Assembly: GCA_964584315.1 (NCBI GenBank)
Contig: CAZOZO010000004.1
Span: 62,001-126,000, forward strand
Source of the DNA: CAXXOK01 sp964584315
GTDB lineage: Bacteria > Bacillota > Clostridia > Christensenellales > Aristaeellaceae
DNA length: 64,000 bases
Direction of reading: 5' to 3'
In this document: positions 25,888 to 34,170 of the stretch, one piece after another
How positions within the stretch are numbered: the first letter of the stretch is position 1
Layout: each line of letters begins with the position of its first letter
The notes under the pieces: model-generated
What the model was told of the DNA's origin: nothing
Database searches by the model: none
The model's input: the letters and a program-made list of their open reading frames with translations, nothing else
Program-made: the position numbers and the translations under genes

Positions 25888-26474
25888 GCGGTGGGCTCCC
25901 CTTCCTGTGCGGGTTTGGGAGCCTTCTCATCGGTGGGTTTGGATTTGGCATCGGCTTTCGGCGCCGCCTTTGGCTCCGGCTTGGGGTCAGGCTTTGGCTC
26001 GGGTTGCCGTGCGAGCAGTGCGTTGCACAGGAACAGGTACGCCGCGCCCTGCACCGCGCATGCCATAGGCGATGGGAAGGGCAGCGCCTCGCACAGCGCC
26101 GCAAACACGGTCTTCTCCGTTTGGCAGAAGGCCTCGTAATGCGCCTGCATGGACACGCCTTCCGGCGGGGTAAGCAGCGCCTTCATGCCATCCGACGAGG
26201 CGGATTGCTTGAGCACGCAGATCATCATCAGCTGGGCAAGCTGCTCGCGGCCATACTTCTTGTCGACGGGGCGGCTCACAAGCCCGAACTTGACATAGTT
26301 GTTGACCATCGCGGGGGTGAACACGCGCTCCCCCTCCATGAAGAGGCTCTTGCACTGACGTTCCACAAAGGTGACCACCTGATCCATGTACAGGCCGAAA
26401 TCGGGGATCAGCTCCCACGGGATGGGGGCGAACGACGAGAGTCTGGACGCGAACAATGCCTGACGGTCTTTCAT
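25884..26474 (-). CDS. DUF1836 protein with a charged, proline-rich tail
   Basis: A 196-aa protein. Residues about 20-150 match DUF1836 in pattern: IPDFGLYMDQVVTFVER, FTPAMVNNYVKFGLV and KKYGREQLAQLMMI. The VNNYVK region looks like a MerR-type helix-turn-helix, so DNA binding is plausible, though the family role is not established. The last 40 residues are a low-complexity tail of PEPKPDPKPEPK-type repeats. The start is the ATG at 26474 behind GGAGG. It is co-transcribed with the GNAT gene. Confidence 0.8.
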   Translation of the reverse strand: MKDRQALFASRLSSFAPIPWELIPDFGLYMDQVVTFVERQCKSLFMEGERVFTPAMVNNYVKFGLVSRPVDKKYGREQLAQLMMICVLKQSASSDGMKALLTPPEGVSMQAHYEAFCQTEKTVFAALCEALPFPSPMACAVQGAAYLFLCNALLARQPEPKPDPKPEPKAAPKADAKSKPTDEKAPKPAQEGEPTA

Positions 26475-26504
26475 AGGCGCCTCCGACGATGTATTTGCGA
26501 ATGA

Positions 26505-26533
26505 AGTATAGCACACAGTAAAGAAAACAACAA
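26505..26533 (-). promoter_or_regulatory. Promoter of the DUF1836-GNAT operon
   Basis: On the minus strand TTGTTG (26528-26533) and TATACT (26505-26510) are separated by 17 nt, about 30 nt upstream of the ATG at 26474. Confidence 0.7.
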
Positions 26534-26551
26534 GATTTTACACATACACGC

Positions 26552-26579
26552 TTGACAACATGTTTAATACGTGTATACT
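26552..26579 (+). promoter_or_regulatory. Promoter of the SGNH hydrolase gene
   Basis: TTGACA (26552-26557) and TATACT (26574-26579) are separated by 16 nt. ATACTAG occurs twice (26575-26581 and 26587-26593) at the presumed start of transcription, which could be an operator half-site pair. Confidence 0.72.
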
Positions 26580-26615
26580 AGTAACTAATACTAGATGAAA
26601 GCGATGTGAACGCGC

Positions 26616-27377
26616 ATGACGTATAGCGAGATCCACGTGTGGGGAGATTCGCTCGCCAGAGGCGTTGTATACCACGAGGAGAAGGGGCGCTATGCCATAT
26701 CGCGTGAACGCTGTACCACGCGCCTGGCGGAGGCCCTGCCTTGCAAGGTAGAAAACCACTCTGGCATGGGAGCGACCGTGCTGGACGGGCTTGCGTGGTT
26801 CCAACCCTTCCACGGCACGACGGGCGCACTGTGCGCGGTGGAGTTTGGCGGCAATGACTGTGACCTGGACTGGCCGTATGTCGCCGCGCACCCGAACGAG
26901 CCCGTGACGCCCAAAGTGACGCTGGGGCAGTACGAAGCGACGCTGGAGCTTTTCGTGACCGAGATTCGCAGGCGCGGCATGGCGCCGCTGCTGGTGACGC
27001 CCCTGCCGTTGCACGCGGAGCGCTATTTCCGCTGGGTGACGCGGGAGCTGGACGCGGACGCGGTGCTCCATGCGCTTGGCGATGTGAACCACATCTACCG
27101 CTGGCAGGAACGCTACGCCATCGCCATGCAGGGTGTGGCCCGCCGCACGCGATGCAGGCTGCTTGACCTGCGCGACGTGATGCTCTCTCAGCCTGAATAT
27201 GAGCGCCTGATGTGCGTGGACGGCATCCACCCCAACGACGCGGGCCACCGCCTGCTCAGCGACGCTGTGCTCGCCATGGCGCGTGCGGAGGGAGCCTCAT
27301 TTCAAAACCCGGCCGACGCGGAGGCTGCCCAGGCGCAGGCTACGGCCATCCCCAGCGTCGCCGCATACCCAAACTGA
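26616..27377 (+). CDS. SGNH/GDSL-family hydrolase
   Basis: A 253-aa esterase-fold protein. The four SGNH blocks are visible: the nucleophile in VWGDSLARG, a glycine in the HSGMGATV region, asparagine in FGGNDCD, and the Asp/His pair in DGIHPNDAGH. It has no signal peptide, so a cytoplasmic carbohydrate or lipid esterase role is likely. It stands alone, with its own strong promoter and a weak ribosome site. The last 25 residues are alanine-rich and probably disordered. Confidence 0.88.
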   Translation: MTYSEIHVWGDSLARGVVYHEEKGRYAISRERCTTRLAEALPCKVENHSGMGATVLDGLAWFQPFHGTTGALCAVEFGGNDCDLDWPYVAAHPNEPVTPKVTLGQYEATLELFVTEIRRRGMAPLLVTPLPLHAERYFRWVTRELDADAVLHALGDVNHIYRWQERYAIAMQGVARRTRCRLLDLRDVMLSQPEYERLMCVDGIHPNDAGHRLLSDAVLAMARAEGASFQNPADAEAAQAQATAIPSVAAYPN

Positions 27378-27684
27378 CACGGCGAAGCCCCGCCGTTCCC
27401 ATACGCCAAGGAAGATAAAACCCGCCATGGCGCGGCATGGCAGGCGCGGCAACGGCCCGCCTGCGGGCACATGCCCCCGACGGGGCCAAGGCAGCCGTGC
27501 GATGCGCGGCAAAGAGGAACCCCCTGCGGTTTGGCCGCGGGGGGTTCGTATGCGCCTTCGAGAAAGGCGTCATGTCGGCGAACAGGCGATTCATACCCGG
27601 GGCGGTCAAACGGCGGGCTCTATCCCGCAAGGGTGTCTGAATACACGATATGGCAGCAGCGTGGGCGCATGGAAACGGCTATTT
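27378..27684. terminator. Intergenic region with a bidirectional terminator-like hairpin
   Basis: No gene is supported in these 307 bp between two convergent genes. A 12-bp stem with one wobble pair (27518-27529 with 27535-27546, 5-nt loop) is the only strong structure. It lacks a long U-tract on either side. I see no promoter or RNA gene. Confidence 0.55.
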
Positions 27685-29046
27685 TTACACGATGCGTTCC
27701 AGCGCCAGCACGTTCTCCACACCGCTGGCGTAGCAGAACATATCCACGGGCTGGCAGCCCGCAAAGCGATAGCCGCCCGCCGTAAGCAGCGCCACGTCGC
27801 GCGCTTGCGTGGGCACATGGCAGCTCACATATACCACACGGCGCGGCGCGGCCTGCAAAATGGCCTCGACCACCTGCGGTTCCACACCCTTGCGCGGGGG
27901 ATCCAGCACGACCACATCGGGCCGCAAACCCTCGGCGACCAGTTGGGGCAAGCGCGCCTCCACAGCCGCCGTTTCAAACGTTGCGTTATCGATGCCGTTG
28001 AGCACTGCGTTGCGAACGGCGCTCTCCACTGCCTGCGGCACGATCTCCAGCCCGATGACCCGCCGCGCTTGCCTCGCCATGCACAGCGCGATGGTACCCG
28101 CGCCAGCATAGGCATCCACAACGGTGTCGCCGGGTCTGAGCTGCGCAAAATCGATGGCGGCCTGATAGAGCCGTTCGGTCTGCGCGGGGTTCACCTGAAA
28201 AAACGACAGGGGCGATATCTCAAACGAGAGGCCCAGCAGGGTTTCAAAAACCGCGTCGTCGCCATAGAGCTTTTGACAGCTGTCACCCAGGATCACGTTG
28301 TTGCGCTGGCGGTTCACGCTCAGGTGCAGGGCGCGAAAACCTGCTACATCGCGTTTCAGGTGCTCCGTCAGGCGATCAACGGCAGGCAAGTCGGGATTGG
28401 TGGCCACCAGTACCACCATGGTGTCGCCCGCGCGGGTCGTGCGCACCACCACATGCCGGAGCAGCCCGCGGTGCGTCACCTCATTGTAGGGGGCCACGCG
28501 CGCGGCCCGCATCCAGCCGCGCACAGCGGCGATCACGGCGGGCAGCGCGCCCATGGCGACAGGGCAAGCGTCGATATTCACGATGTCATGGCTGCGCCGA
28601 CGGTAAAAGCCCAGCAGCGGCGCTTCCGCCGTACCGCCGACGGGCAGGCTCGTCTTGTTGCGGCATTGGACGGGGTCGGCTGCGCCCAGCACGGGTGGCA
28701 CGTCCGCTTCGGTCAGGTTCATACCGCCAATGCGGTTCAGGTTGTCGAGCACCTGCGCGCGCTTGGCGGCTAGCGAGGCCGCATAGCTCATGTGCTGGCC
28801 GCTGCATCCGCCGCACTGCACATAGACAGGGCAGAAAGGCTCACGGCGCTCCGGCGAGGGCGCAAGCAGGCGGGTGAGCCGCGCGAAGGCGTAGGTGGGG
28901 CGAACCTGCACAACCTGCGCCTCAAACGTTTCGCCGGGCAACGCACCGGGCACAAAAACAGCCTGACCCTCCCAGCGGCACACGCCTTCCAGCTCCGCGC
29001 CAAGGCGATCGCAGGTGAGGGTCAGGCTTTGGTTTTTAGCGATCAT
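27685..29046 (-). CDS. rlmD: 23S rRNA (uracil-C5)-methyltransferase, RlmD/RumA type
   Basis: A 453-aa SAM-dependent RNA m5U methyltransferase of the TrmA family. An N-terminal TRAM domain comes first, then an iron-sulfur cluster motif (CPVYVQCGGCSGQHM). The catalytic domain has DAYAGAGTIALCMA for SAM, LDPPRKGVEP, and the nucleophilic cysteine in YVSCHVPTQARD. The start is the ATG at 29046 behind GGAGG, overlapping the end of aroC by 11 nt. Whether it modifies U747, U1939 or both cannot be told from sequence. Confidence 0.92.
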   Translation of the reverse strand: MIAKNQSLTLTCDRLGAELEGVCRWEGQAVFVPGALPGETFEAQVVQVRPTYAFARLTRLLAPSPERREPFCPVYVQCGGCSGQHMSYAASLAAKRAQVLDNLNRIGGMNLTEADVPPVLGAADPVQCRNKTSLPVGGTAEAPLLGFYRRRSHDIVNIDACPVAMGALPAVIAAVRGWMRAARVAPYNEVTHRGLLRHVVVRTTRAGDTMVVLVATNPDLPAVDRLTEHLKRDVAGFRALHLSVNRQRNNVILGDSCQKLYGDDAVFETLLGLSFEISPLSFFQVNPAQTERLYQAAIDFAQLRPGDTVVDAYAGAGTIALCMARQARRVIGLEIVPQAVESAVRNAVLNGIDNATFETAAVEARLPQLVAEGLRPDVVVLDPPRKGVEPQVVEAILQAAPRRVVYVSCHVPTQARDVALLTAGGYRFAGCQPVDMFCYASGVENVLALERIV

Positions 29047-30151
29047 TGGGTGCCTCCATGGGTCGGTCTCCGTCGCGGCGGAGCCAAAGGTCGGCAAGGG
29101 CCAGCGCCAGCGCGCCCTCCACCACCGGCAGCGCGCGCACCACGATGCATGGGTCATGCCTGCCCGTCACGGTCAGCTCCGCGTCTGCCATGGCGGAGAG
29201 GCTCACCGTGCGCTGGGGCAGCCCGATGGAGGGTGTGGGCCGGAACGCGACACGCGCCACCAGGGGCATGCCCGTCGTAAGCCCGCCCAAAAGCCCGCCC
29301 GCGTCGTTCTTCGCAGTGGCAACGCGGCCATCGACCACGGCGTAGGGGTCGTTGTACATGCTGCCGCGCATGGCCGCCGCGGCGAAGCCCGCGCCAAATT
29401 CTACGCCCTTGACAGCGGGGATCGAGAAAAAATGCTCTGCGGCCAGTGCCTCCACGCCGTCATAAAACGGCGAACCAAGGCCAGCAGGCAGGCCCGTGGC
29501 TGCAACTTCCACCACGCCGCCCACCGAGTCGAGCGCTGCCTTGGCAGCCAAAATGCGCTCGCGCATGGCCTCGCCCGCGGCGTTGTTCAGCGTGGGTACA
29601 GCCTGTGCGCGGCAGGCGGCCAGCGCGTCCATATCCGGCGCGAGGAGGTCAAGGCGCGCATCCTGTATATCCGCAATGGCCTGCACATGCGCAGCTACGC
29701 GCACGCCGCGCGCGGCGAGGTATTGCAGCGCCAGCCCGCCCGCGAAAGCATAAGCCAGCGTGAGCCGCCCGCTGTGGTGTCCGCTGCCGCGCAGGTCGTC
29801 ATGGCCGCCGCTTTTGACAATGGCGGGGTAATCCGCGTGGCCCGGACGTGGCCTGTCCGGTAGAAAGCCGTAATCCGAGGAGTGTGTATCGGCGTTTTCA
29901 AAGATGGCGGTAATCGGGTGGCCGGTGGTCACGCCGTCCATCACGCCGGAGAGGATGCGCGGGATATCGGCCTCCGTGCGACCAGTGGCCAGCTCGCCGC
30001 CACGCGCAGCGCGGCGCTGCAAAAACATTTCCAGCGCGCGGATGTCCAGCCGTAGCCCCGCGGGCAGGCCGTCTACAGTGGCACCCAGCGCCGCGCCGTG
30101 ACTCTCGCCGAAAACTTGCACGCACAGCGCGCGCCCGATGCGGCCGCTCAT
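29036..30151 (-). CDS. aroC: Chorismate synthase
   Basis: A 371-aa chorismate synthase, the last step of the shikimate pathway (EPSP to chorismate, needs reduced FMN). FGESHGAALGATVDGLPAG at the N-terminus and SGGHDDLRGSGHHSGRLTLA are characteristic, and the length is normal. The start is the ATG at 30151, overlapping the aroA stop by 4 nt. It is followed by rlmD with an 11-nt overlap, making a compact aroA-aroC-rlmD unit. Other shikimate genes are not in the window. Confidence 0.95.
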   Translation of the reverse strand: MSGRIGRALCVQVFGESHGAALGATVDGLPAGLRLDIRALEMFLQRRAARGGELATGRTEADIPRILSGVMDGVTTGHPITAIFENADTHSSDYGFLPDRPRPGHADYPAIVKSGGHDDLRGSGHHSGRLTLAYAFAGGLALQYLAARGVRVAAHVQAIADIQDARLDLLAPDMDALAACRAQAVPTLNNAAGEAMRERILAAKAALDSVGGVVEVAATGLPAGLGSPFYDGVEALAAEHFFSIPAVKGVEFGAGFAAAAMRGSMYNDPYAVVDGRVATAKNDAGGLLGGLTTGMPLVARVAFRPTPSIGLPQRTVSLSAMADAELTVTGRHDPCIVVRALPVVEGALALALADLWLRRDGDRPMEAPNDR

Positions 30152-31485
30152 GAAATTTCGCCTCCCAGCGCCTTGTACGTGGCCAGAAAGCCCGGCCACG
30201 ACTTGTTGATGGATTCCACGCCCGTGACCGTGATGGGCTCCCTGCACAGCAGCGCGGCGGTAGCCAGCAACATCACCATGCGGTGGTCGCCGTGCGCGTC
30301 GGCGGCAAAGCCGCCGCCCAGCTGCGCGGGGCCTTCGATGCGCAGGCTGTCGCCGTCGTCGCCGATGGTCACCTTCGCGCCCAGCTGCGTCAGCAAGGCC
30401 TGCGTGGCGGCCAGCCGGTCGCACTCCTTGACGCGCAGGCGGCTGACCCCCGTGAGTACCGATACGCCCCGCGCCTGTGTGCAGGTGAGCGCCAAAATGG
30501 GCGCCAAATCGGGGATGTCGCCGCAATCGATGCGAAGCGGGAGCAGCCCGGCGCGCGATGGGCAGCAGGCCAGCAGGCCTTCCGGAAGCTCAAGCACCCG
30601 GAGGCCCATCTCGCGCATCAGCTGCACGATGCGGCTGTCGCCCTGCAGGGTGGCTTCGCCCTCGGCGGGCGCATCCATATGGGCCAGCACCACGCCGTGG
30701 CCCATGGCGTTTGCGCATAAAAACACCGCCGCCTGCGACCAGTCCGGCGAAACGTCAATGTCGGCCGGGTTACGCTTGGTGGCGGGTGACAGCGTGAACA
30801 CGCCGCCGCCGTGCTCCTCCACGGAAAGGCCGAACTGCGCCATCTGCCGAAGCGTCATGTCCAGGTACGGGCGGCTGACGATGGGGGGCTTGACATGCAG
30901 TGTGGCGGGGGCAAGGCTGCCGTCCGCGCCGCGCGCGTGGCTCAGGGCGATCAGCATCCCCGAGGCGAACTGGCTGGAGAGCGAGCCGTCGATCTCATAG
31001 GTTCCGGCAGGCATCCGGCCCCGCACCGTGACGCTGGCGCGCAGACCATCGCCCGAGGGCGCGCGCACGAGCGTCGCGCCCAGCTTGGTTGCCAGCGGGT
31101 CAAAGGCCGTGAGCGGGCGGGCAAAAAGCGCGTCCTCCATTTCGAAGCGCACGGGCTGGCCGCGCAGCAAAAACGCGGGAATCAGCATCCGAAGCGCCGC
31201 GGCGCAGGCGTGCACCTCGCATAACACGGGTTCGGGCGCAGCCGGAGCGGGCGGCGCGGGGGTCACCAGCAGGTCGTCGCCTTCCTGCGCGACCGTCGCC
31301 CCTAGCGCGGTCACGCCGTTGATCATGGCCTGGGTATCGTCGCACAGCGGCGGCGGAAAGCCGTGCAGAAGGCAGGCACCCTCCCCGAGGGCGGCAAGCA
31401 GCAATGCGCGGTGCGCCTCGCTCTTGGCTGGCGGGATGGGGGCCACGCCGTGCAGGCGGGCAGGGCTGAATGTACAGGTTGCCAT
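30148..31485 (-). CDS. aroA: 3-phosphoshikimate 1-carboxyvinyltransferase (EPSP synthase)
   Basis: A 445-aa EPSP synthase that joins phosphoenolpyruvate to shikimate-3-phosphate. The N-terminal PAKSEAHRALLLAAL corresponds to the family's PxSKSxxHR substrate-binding motif. LRVKECDRLAATQALLTQLG and DHRMVMLLATAALL near the C-terminus are also typical. The start is the ATG at 31485, 7 nt after GGGGGG. It is the first gene of the aroA-aroC-rlmD unit. Confidence 0.94.
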   Translation of the reverse strand: MATCTFSPARLHGVAPIPPAKSEAHRALLLAALGEGACLLHGFPPPLCDDTQAMINGVTALGATVAQEGDDLLVTPAPPAPAAPEPVLCEVHACAAALRMLIPAFLLRGQPVRFEMEDALFARPLTAFDPLATKLGATLVRAPSGDGLRASVTVRGRMPAGTYEIDGSLSSQFASGMLIALSHARGADGSLAPATLHVKPPIVSRPYLDMTLRQMAQFGLSVEEHGGGVFTLSPATKRNPADIDVSPDWSQAAVFLCANAMGHGVVLAHMDAPAEGEATLQGDSRIVQLMREMGLRVLELPEGLLACCPSRAGLLPLRIDCGDIPDLAPILALTCTQARGVSVLTGVSRLRVKECDRLAATQALLTQLGAKVTIGDDGDSLRIEGPAQLGGGFAADAHGDHRMVMLLATAALLCREPITVTGVESINKSWPGFLATYKALGGEIS

Positions 31486-31561
31486 ATATTAACCCCCCGA
31501 AAGGATGATGACGATCGATAACGCGCCGACCAAAATGAAGGAAAACACGCGTCTCCGTAAC

Positions 31562-31614
31562 AGTATACCATATCCGAAGCACAAAAAAAACGGTCAAACA
31601 ACTAGGCTTGACCG
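31562..31614 (-). promoter_or_regulatory. Probable aroA promoter with adjacent inverted repeat
   Basis: On the minus strand TGGTATACT (31562-31570) is an extended -10 element without a good -35, about 75 nt upstream of aroA. A 7-bp inverted repeat CGGTCAA/TTGACCG (31591-31597 and 31608-31614) lies just upstream and could be a regulator site. Confidence 0.5.
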
Positions 31615-31724
31615 AAACATGTTAAAATATTTTTACAAAAATCGTACATTTTATTTGCGCAAATTTGCGAGCCCAAAACCGTTCTATGGGCGGGGTTTGG
31701 ATTGGTAAATTACCCGTAGGTAGC

Positions 31725-32009
31725 TCAATCCTCCAGGATGGGGCGGGGCTTTCGCTCATCCTCCGGGGCGATGTAGCTTACCTCCAGCCGGTCAAAATCC
31801 ACGCTCTCCAGAAAATGCTCCGGCAGGAAGCGCGTGAGGGCGAAGGCATCCCAATCCGCCTGATGGCGGCCAAGCCACATCGGCATACCGAGGTCAAGCG
31901 CGCGCAGGGCTTCGCGCAGGGCGGCCTGCGGCTCGCTGCGGCGGCAAGGCACGGTCAGGTCGCGCGTGGCGCGGTGCCCCTTCACGGCGCGCACCCACAT
32001 GCGGCCCAT
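31725..32009 (-). CDS. Small conserved protein of unknown function
   Basis: A 94-aa acidic protein starting at ATG 32009, 5 nt after GGAAGG. The distinctive parts are GRMWVRAVKGHR at the start and RFLPEHFLESVDFDRLEVSYI near the end. I recall short clostridial proteins with this pattern but no assigned function. It follows the Dabb protein gene by 20 nt and is probably co-transcribed with it. The frame stays open upstream, but that part overlaps the Dabb gene in another frame and is not protein-like. Confidence 0.72.
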   Translation of the reverse strand: MGRMWVRAVKGHRATRDLTVPCRRSEPQAALREALRALDLGMPMWLGRHQADWDAFALTRFLPEHFLESVDFDRLEVSYIAPEDERKPRPILED

Positions 32010-32029
32010 GGCTTCCTTCCGCTGTGCGC

Positions 32030-32326
32030 TCACGCCTCGGGCACCTCGTAATCGGCGCTCTGGCTGCGCTCCATCACGGCGTGCATATGCGCCTGCACGG
32101 GCAGGTGCACGGGGTGGGTGCGGTAGGCCTCCAGCGAGGCCAGGGTGTCGAACGTCTCGCACAGGCAGATGTCGCAGCTGCGAGGGCTGTGCACCACATC
32201 CGCGCCCGCGTCGATGGTGAGCATCCCCGGTATCTTGCCCTTCATGCTGTTCAAGATATCCACCGTTTCGCGGATGTTTGTCTCGCTCTTGTCCTTGAGC
32301 CAGAAAAGTACGATGTGCCGTATCAT
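32030..32326 (-). CDS. Dabb (stress-responsive A/B barrel) family protein
   Basis: A 98-aa dimeric alpha/beta barrel protein. The opening MIRHIVLFWLKDK and the CETFDTLASLEAYRTHPVHL block are typical of the Dabb domain. These small proteins form ferredoxin-like dimers and are linked to diverse ligands; no specific function can be given. It is the first gene of a short operon with the 94-aa protein. Confidence 0.85.
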   Translation of the reverse strand: MIRHIVLFWLKDKSETNIRETVDILNSMKGKIPGMLTIDAGADVVHSPRSCDICLCETFDTLASLEAYRTHPVHLPVQAHMHAVMERSQSADYEVPEA

Positions 32327-32358
32327 GCCAAAACCGCCTTCCCGTGTTTGCTGGGCCT

Positions 32359-32387
32359 ATTATACCCAAGCGGGCGGCGCTTGTCGA
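32359..32387 (-). promoter_or_regulatory. Promoter of the Dabb gene
   Basis: On the minus strand TCGACA (32382-32387) and a perfect TATAAT (32359-32364) are separated by 17 nt, about 33 nt upstream of the ATG at 32326. Confidence 0.7.
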
Positions 32388-32420
32388 GCCTTCACGTTTG
32401 CAACATGCAGCCCCCATGGG

Positions 32421-32448
32421 TTGACGCGGCTGGAAAACGATATATAAT
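32421..32448 (+). promoter_or_regulatory. Promoter of the GH127-like/dus/secreted-protein genes
   Basis: TTGACG (32421-32426) and TATAAT (32443-32448) are separated by 16 nt, about 60 nt upstream of the ATG at 32509. Confidence 0.72.
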
Positions 32449-32508
32449 ATTGTAGAATTGCCAATGATATCGGCTGAGTGAGAAACCAGCCCGTGAGGAT
32501 GGGGAAGG

Positions 32509-34170
32509 ATGCCTACCTACGATTCGTTTTGCCGTGCGCCGCTGGTGGATCCCGCATATGTCGCGCTGCCCGACAGCGCCGTGCACACGGAGGGCGCGCT
32601 GGACAAGCTGATCCAGCGCGTGCTGGAGATGGTGGATTTGAGCGCGCTGTCGCCGCTGGACGCGGTGCTGGCCACCAAGCTTGGCGGCTACACCGATATG
32701 CCGCCCATGCCCGGGCTGGCCGCCGCCGCGCAGGCGCTGCCCGCCGACCCCCGCGCCTTCATGGACATGGTGCGTGCAGGGATGATGATCGCCGCCGCCT
32801 CCAAAAACAAAGACGCGATGCTGGGCGTGCTGGCGGCCATGCGCGCCTTTACTGACGCGATGCCCGCCATGGCGGAAACGGCGCTTTTGCCCGTGGGCGC
32901 GGACGCGCTGCGCGTGGCGGCGGAGCTGTACCGCCGCACGGGCCAGCGCTTTCTGCTCACGCTGATGGAGCGTTTGCGCGCGCAGCTGCCCGATGTGTCG
33001 GGCCTGTTCCACTCCTTCCCGTTCCAAAAGCCGTTCGTGCCGGAGACCGTGGCCGAGGGCGCGACGGACGAAGCCGCGCAGTACCACCGCCGCATGAAGC
33101 TGCTGGGCACGGGCGCGGTGGTGTGCGACGCGCTTTCCATTACCGCGCAGCTGGCGATGTTCAGCGGCTCCGCGCGCGACGCCAACGCTTCCAAGGCTGG
33201 CGTGGCCGCGCTGCAGCGCTTCCATGGCATGCCCAACGGCGCTTTCGCTGCCGACCCCTACCTCGCGGGGCGCGACCTGTCGCGCGCCAGTGACTTGCAA
33301 TCCGTGTGCGCGCTGACCGAGGCGCTGCTCGACCTGCTGTGCGCCAGCGGCGACGCGGCCTATGCCGAGCGCATCGAGCGCATCGTGGAAAACGCGCTGG
33401 CGGGGCTTGTGCAGCCGGATGGTGTGTGCGATGCACAGTCGGTCAACCGTCTCGCGTCGGACGATACCTGCCTTGCGAAACGGGCGGAGCCCGCGCAGGT
33501 ATCGGCGCTGCTGCGCGCCCTGTATGCCGTGCGCCGCGCGGTGTGGATGGCAAAGGGCGAAGCCGACCTGGCGTTGCTGATGCCCTATGAGGGCTGCTGC
33601 CTGGCCCGTATGGATGGCACGCCCGTGCGCGTGTGCGCCCGCAAAGAGGGGCAAAACACCCTGACCCTTACTGTCGAGGCCAAACAGCCCACCGAGTTTA
33701 CGCTGCACCTGTACGTGCCCGGCTACGCCGCGGGCGCGACGGTTTCGATCAACGGCGGCAAGGCGCTGCCCGCCGCCTGCGGCAAGCTGCACGCGGTCAA
33801 GCGCCTCTACCGCACCGGCGATACCCTGACCCTTGCGCTGGATTGCCCGCCCTTCGTGGAAACAGGCTATCGGGCCAGTGCCAGCGTGTATCTGGGCCCG
33901 CTTTTGATGGCGCTGCCCCTGCCGGATGGCGACGCGGCGTGGCAATATGCCATCAGCGAGGATGCGACCCCCGCGGCGTTCATGGATGGCGACCGCCCCC
34001 GCGTGCGGGTGGATGCATGCCTGGCGCCCGCGTGGGTCGCGCGTGGCGGCGTGATCCAGCCTCCGCCGCAGGGCGTGCCGCTGGGGGAGATGTATGAGCT
34101 GACGCTCTTGCCCTACGCCGAAACGCTCGGGCGCATCGCGGCCTTCCCGCAGGCTGCCCGCCGCGCATGA
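32509..34170 (+). CDS. GH127-like (DUF1680) protein with altered active-site residues
   Basis: A 553-aa protein resembling GH127 beta-L-arabinofuranosidases. An alpha-toroid region carries MPNGAFAADPYL and a SVCALTEALLDLL helix, then a CC pair (Cys363-Cys364), then a C-terminal beta domain (TEFTLHLYVPGYAAGATVSINGG). In characterised GH127 enzymes a Glu-x-Cys motif and a later Cys-Cys pair bind zinc, and a Glu acts as acid/base. Here Cys267 and the CC pair are kept, but the Glu two residues before Cys267 is Ser265, and the DE motif appears as Asp249-Pro250. It may be inactive or of changed specificity. No signal peptide. It overlaps dus by 4 nt. Confidence 0.7.
   Translation: MPTYDSFCRAPLVDPAYVALPDSAVHTEGALDKLIQRVLEMVDLSALSPLDAVLATKLGGYTDMPPMPGLAAAAQALPADPRAFMDMVRAGMMIAAASKNKDAMLGVLAAMRAFTDAMPAMAETALLPVGADALRVAAELYRRTGQRFLLTLMERLRAQLPDVSGLFHSFPFQKPFVPETVAEGATDEAAQYHRRMKLLGTGAVVCDALSITAQLAMFSGSARDANASKAGVAALQRFHGMPNGAFAADPYLAGRDLSRASDLQSVCALTEALLDLLCASGDAAYAERIERIVENALAGLVQPDGVCDAQSVNRLASDDTCLAKRAEPAQVSALLRALYAVRRAVWMAKGEADLALLMPYEGCCLARMDGTPVRVCARKEGQNTLTLTVEAKQPTEFTLHLYVPGYAAGATVSINGGKALPAACGKLHAVKRLYRTGDTLTLALDCPPFVETGYRASASVYLGPLLMALPLPDGDAAWQYAISEDATPAAFMDGDRPRVRVDACLAPAWVARGGVIQPPPQGVPLGEMYELTLLPYAETLGRIAAFPQAARRA

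Noticed and set aside
27283..28773. A 496-codon plus-strand open frame opposite rlmD
   Set aside because: It is antisense to a well-supported rRNA methyltransferase gene and shows no protein-like pattern or ribosome site.
31658..31669. The 12-bp palindrome CGCAAATTTGCG
   Set aside because: A single short palindrome in an AT-rich gap without a second copy or promoter alignment is too weak to call an operator.
31505..31708. A 67-codon open frame in the gap between aroA and the 94-aa protein gene
   Set aside because: It has no clear ribosome site, is A-rich, and overlaps the probable aroA promoter.
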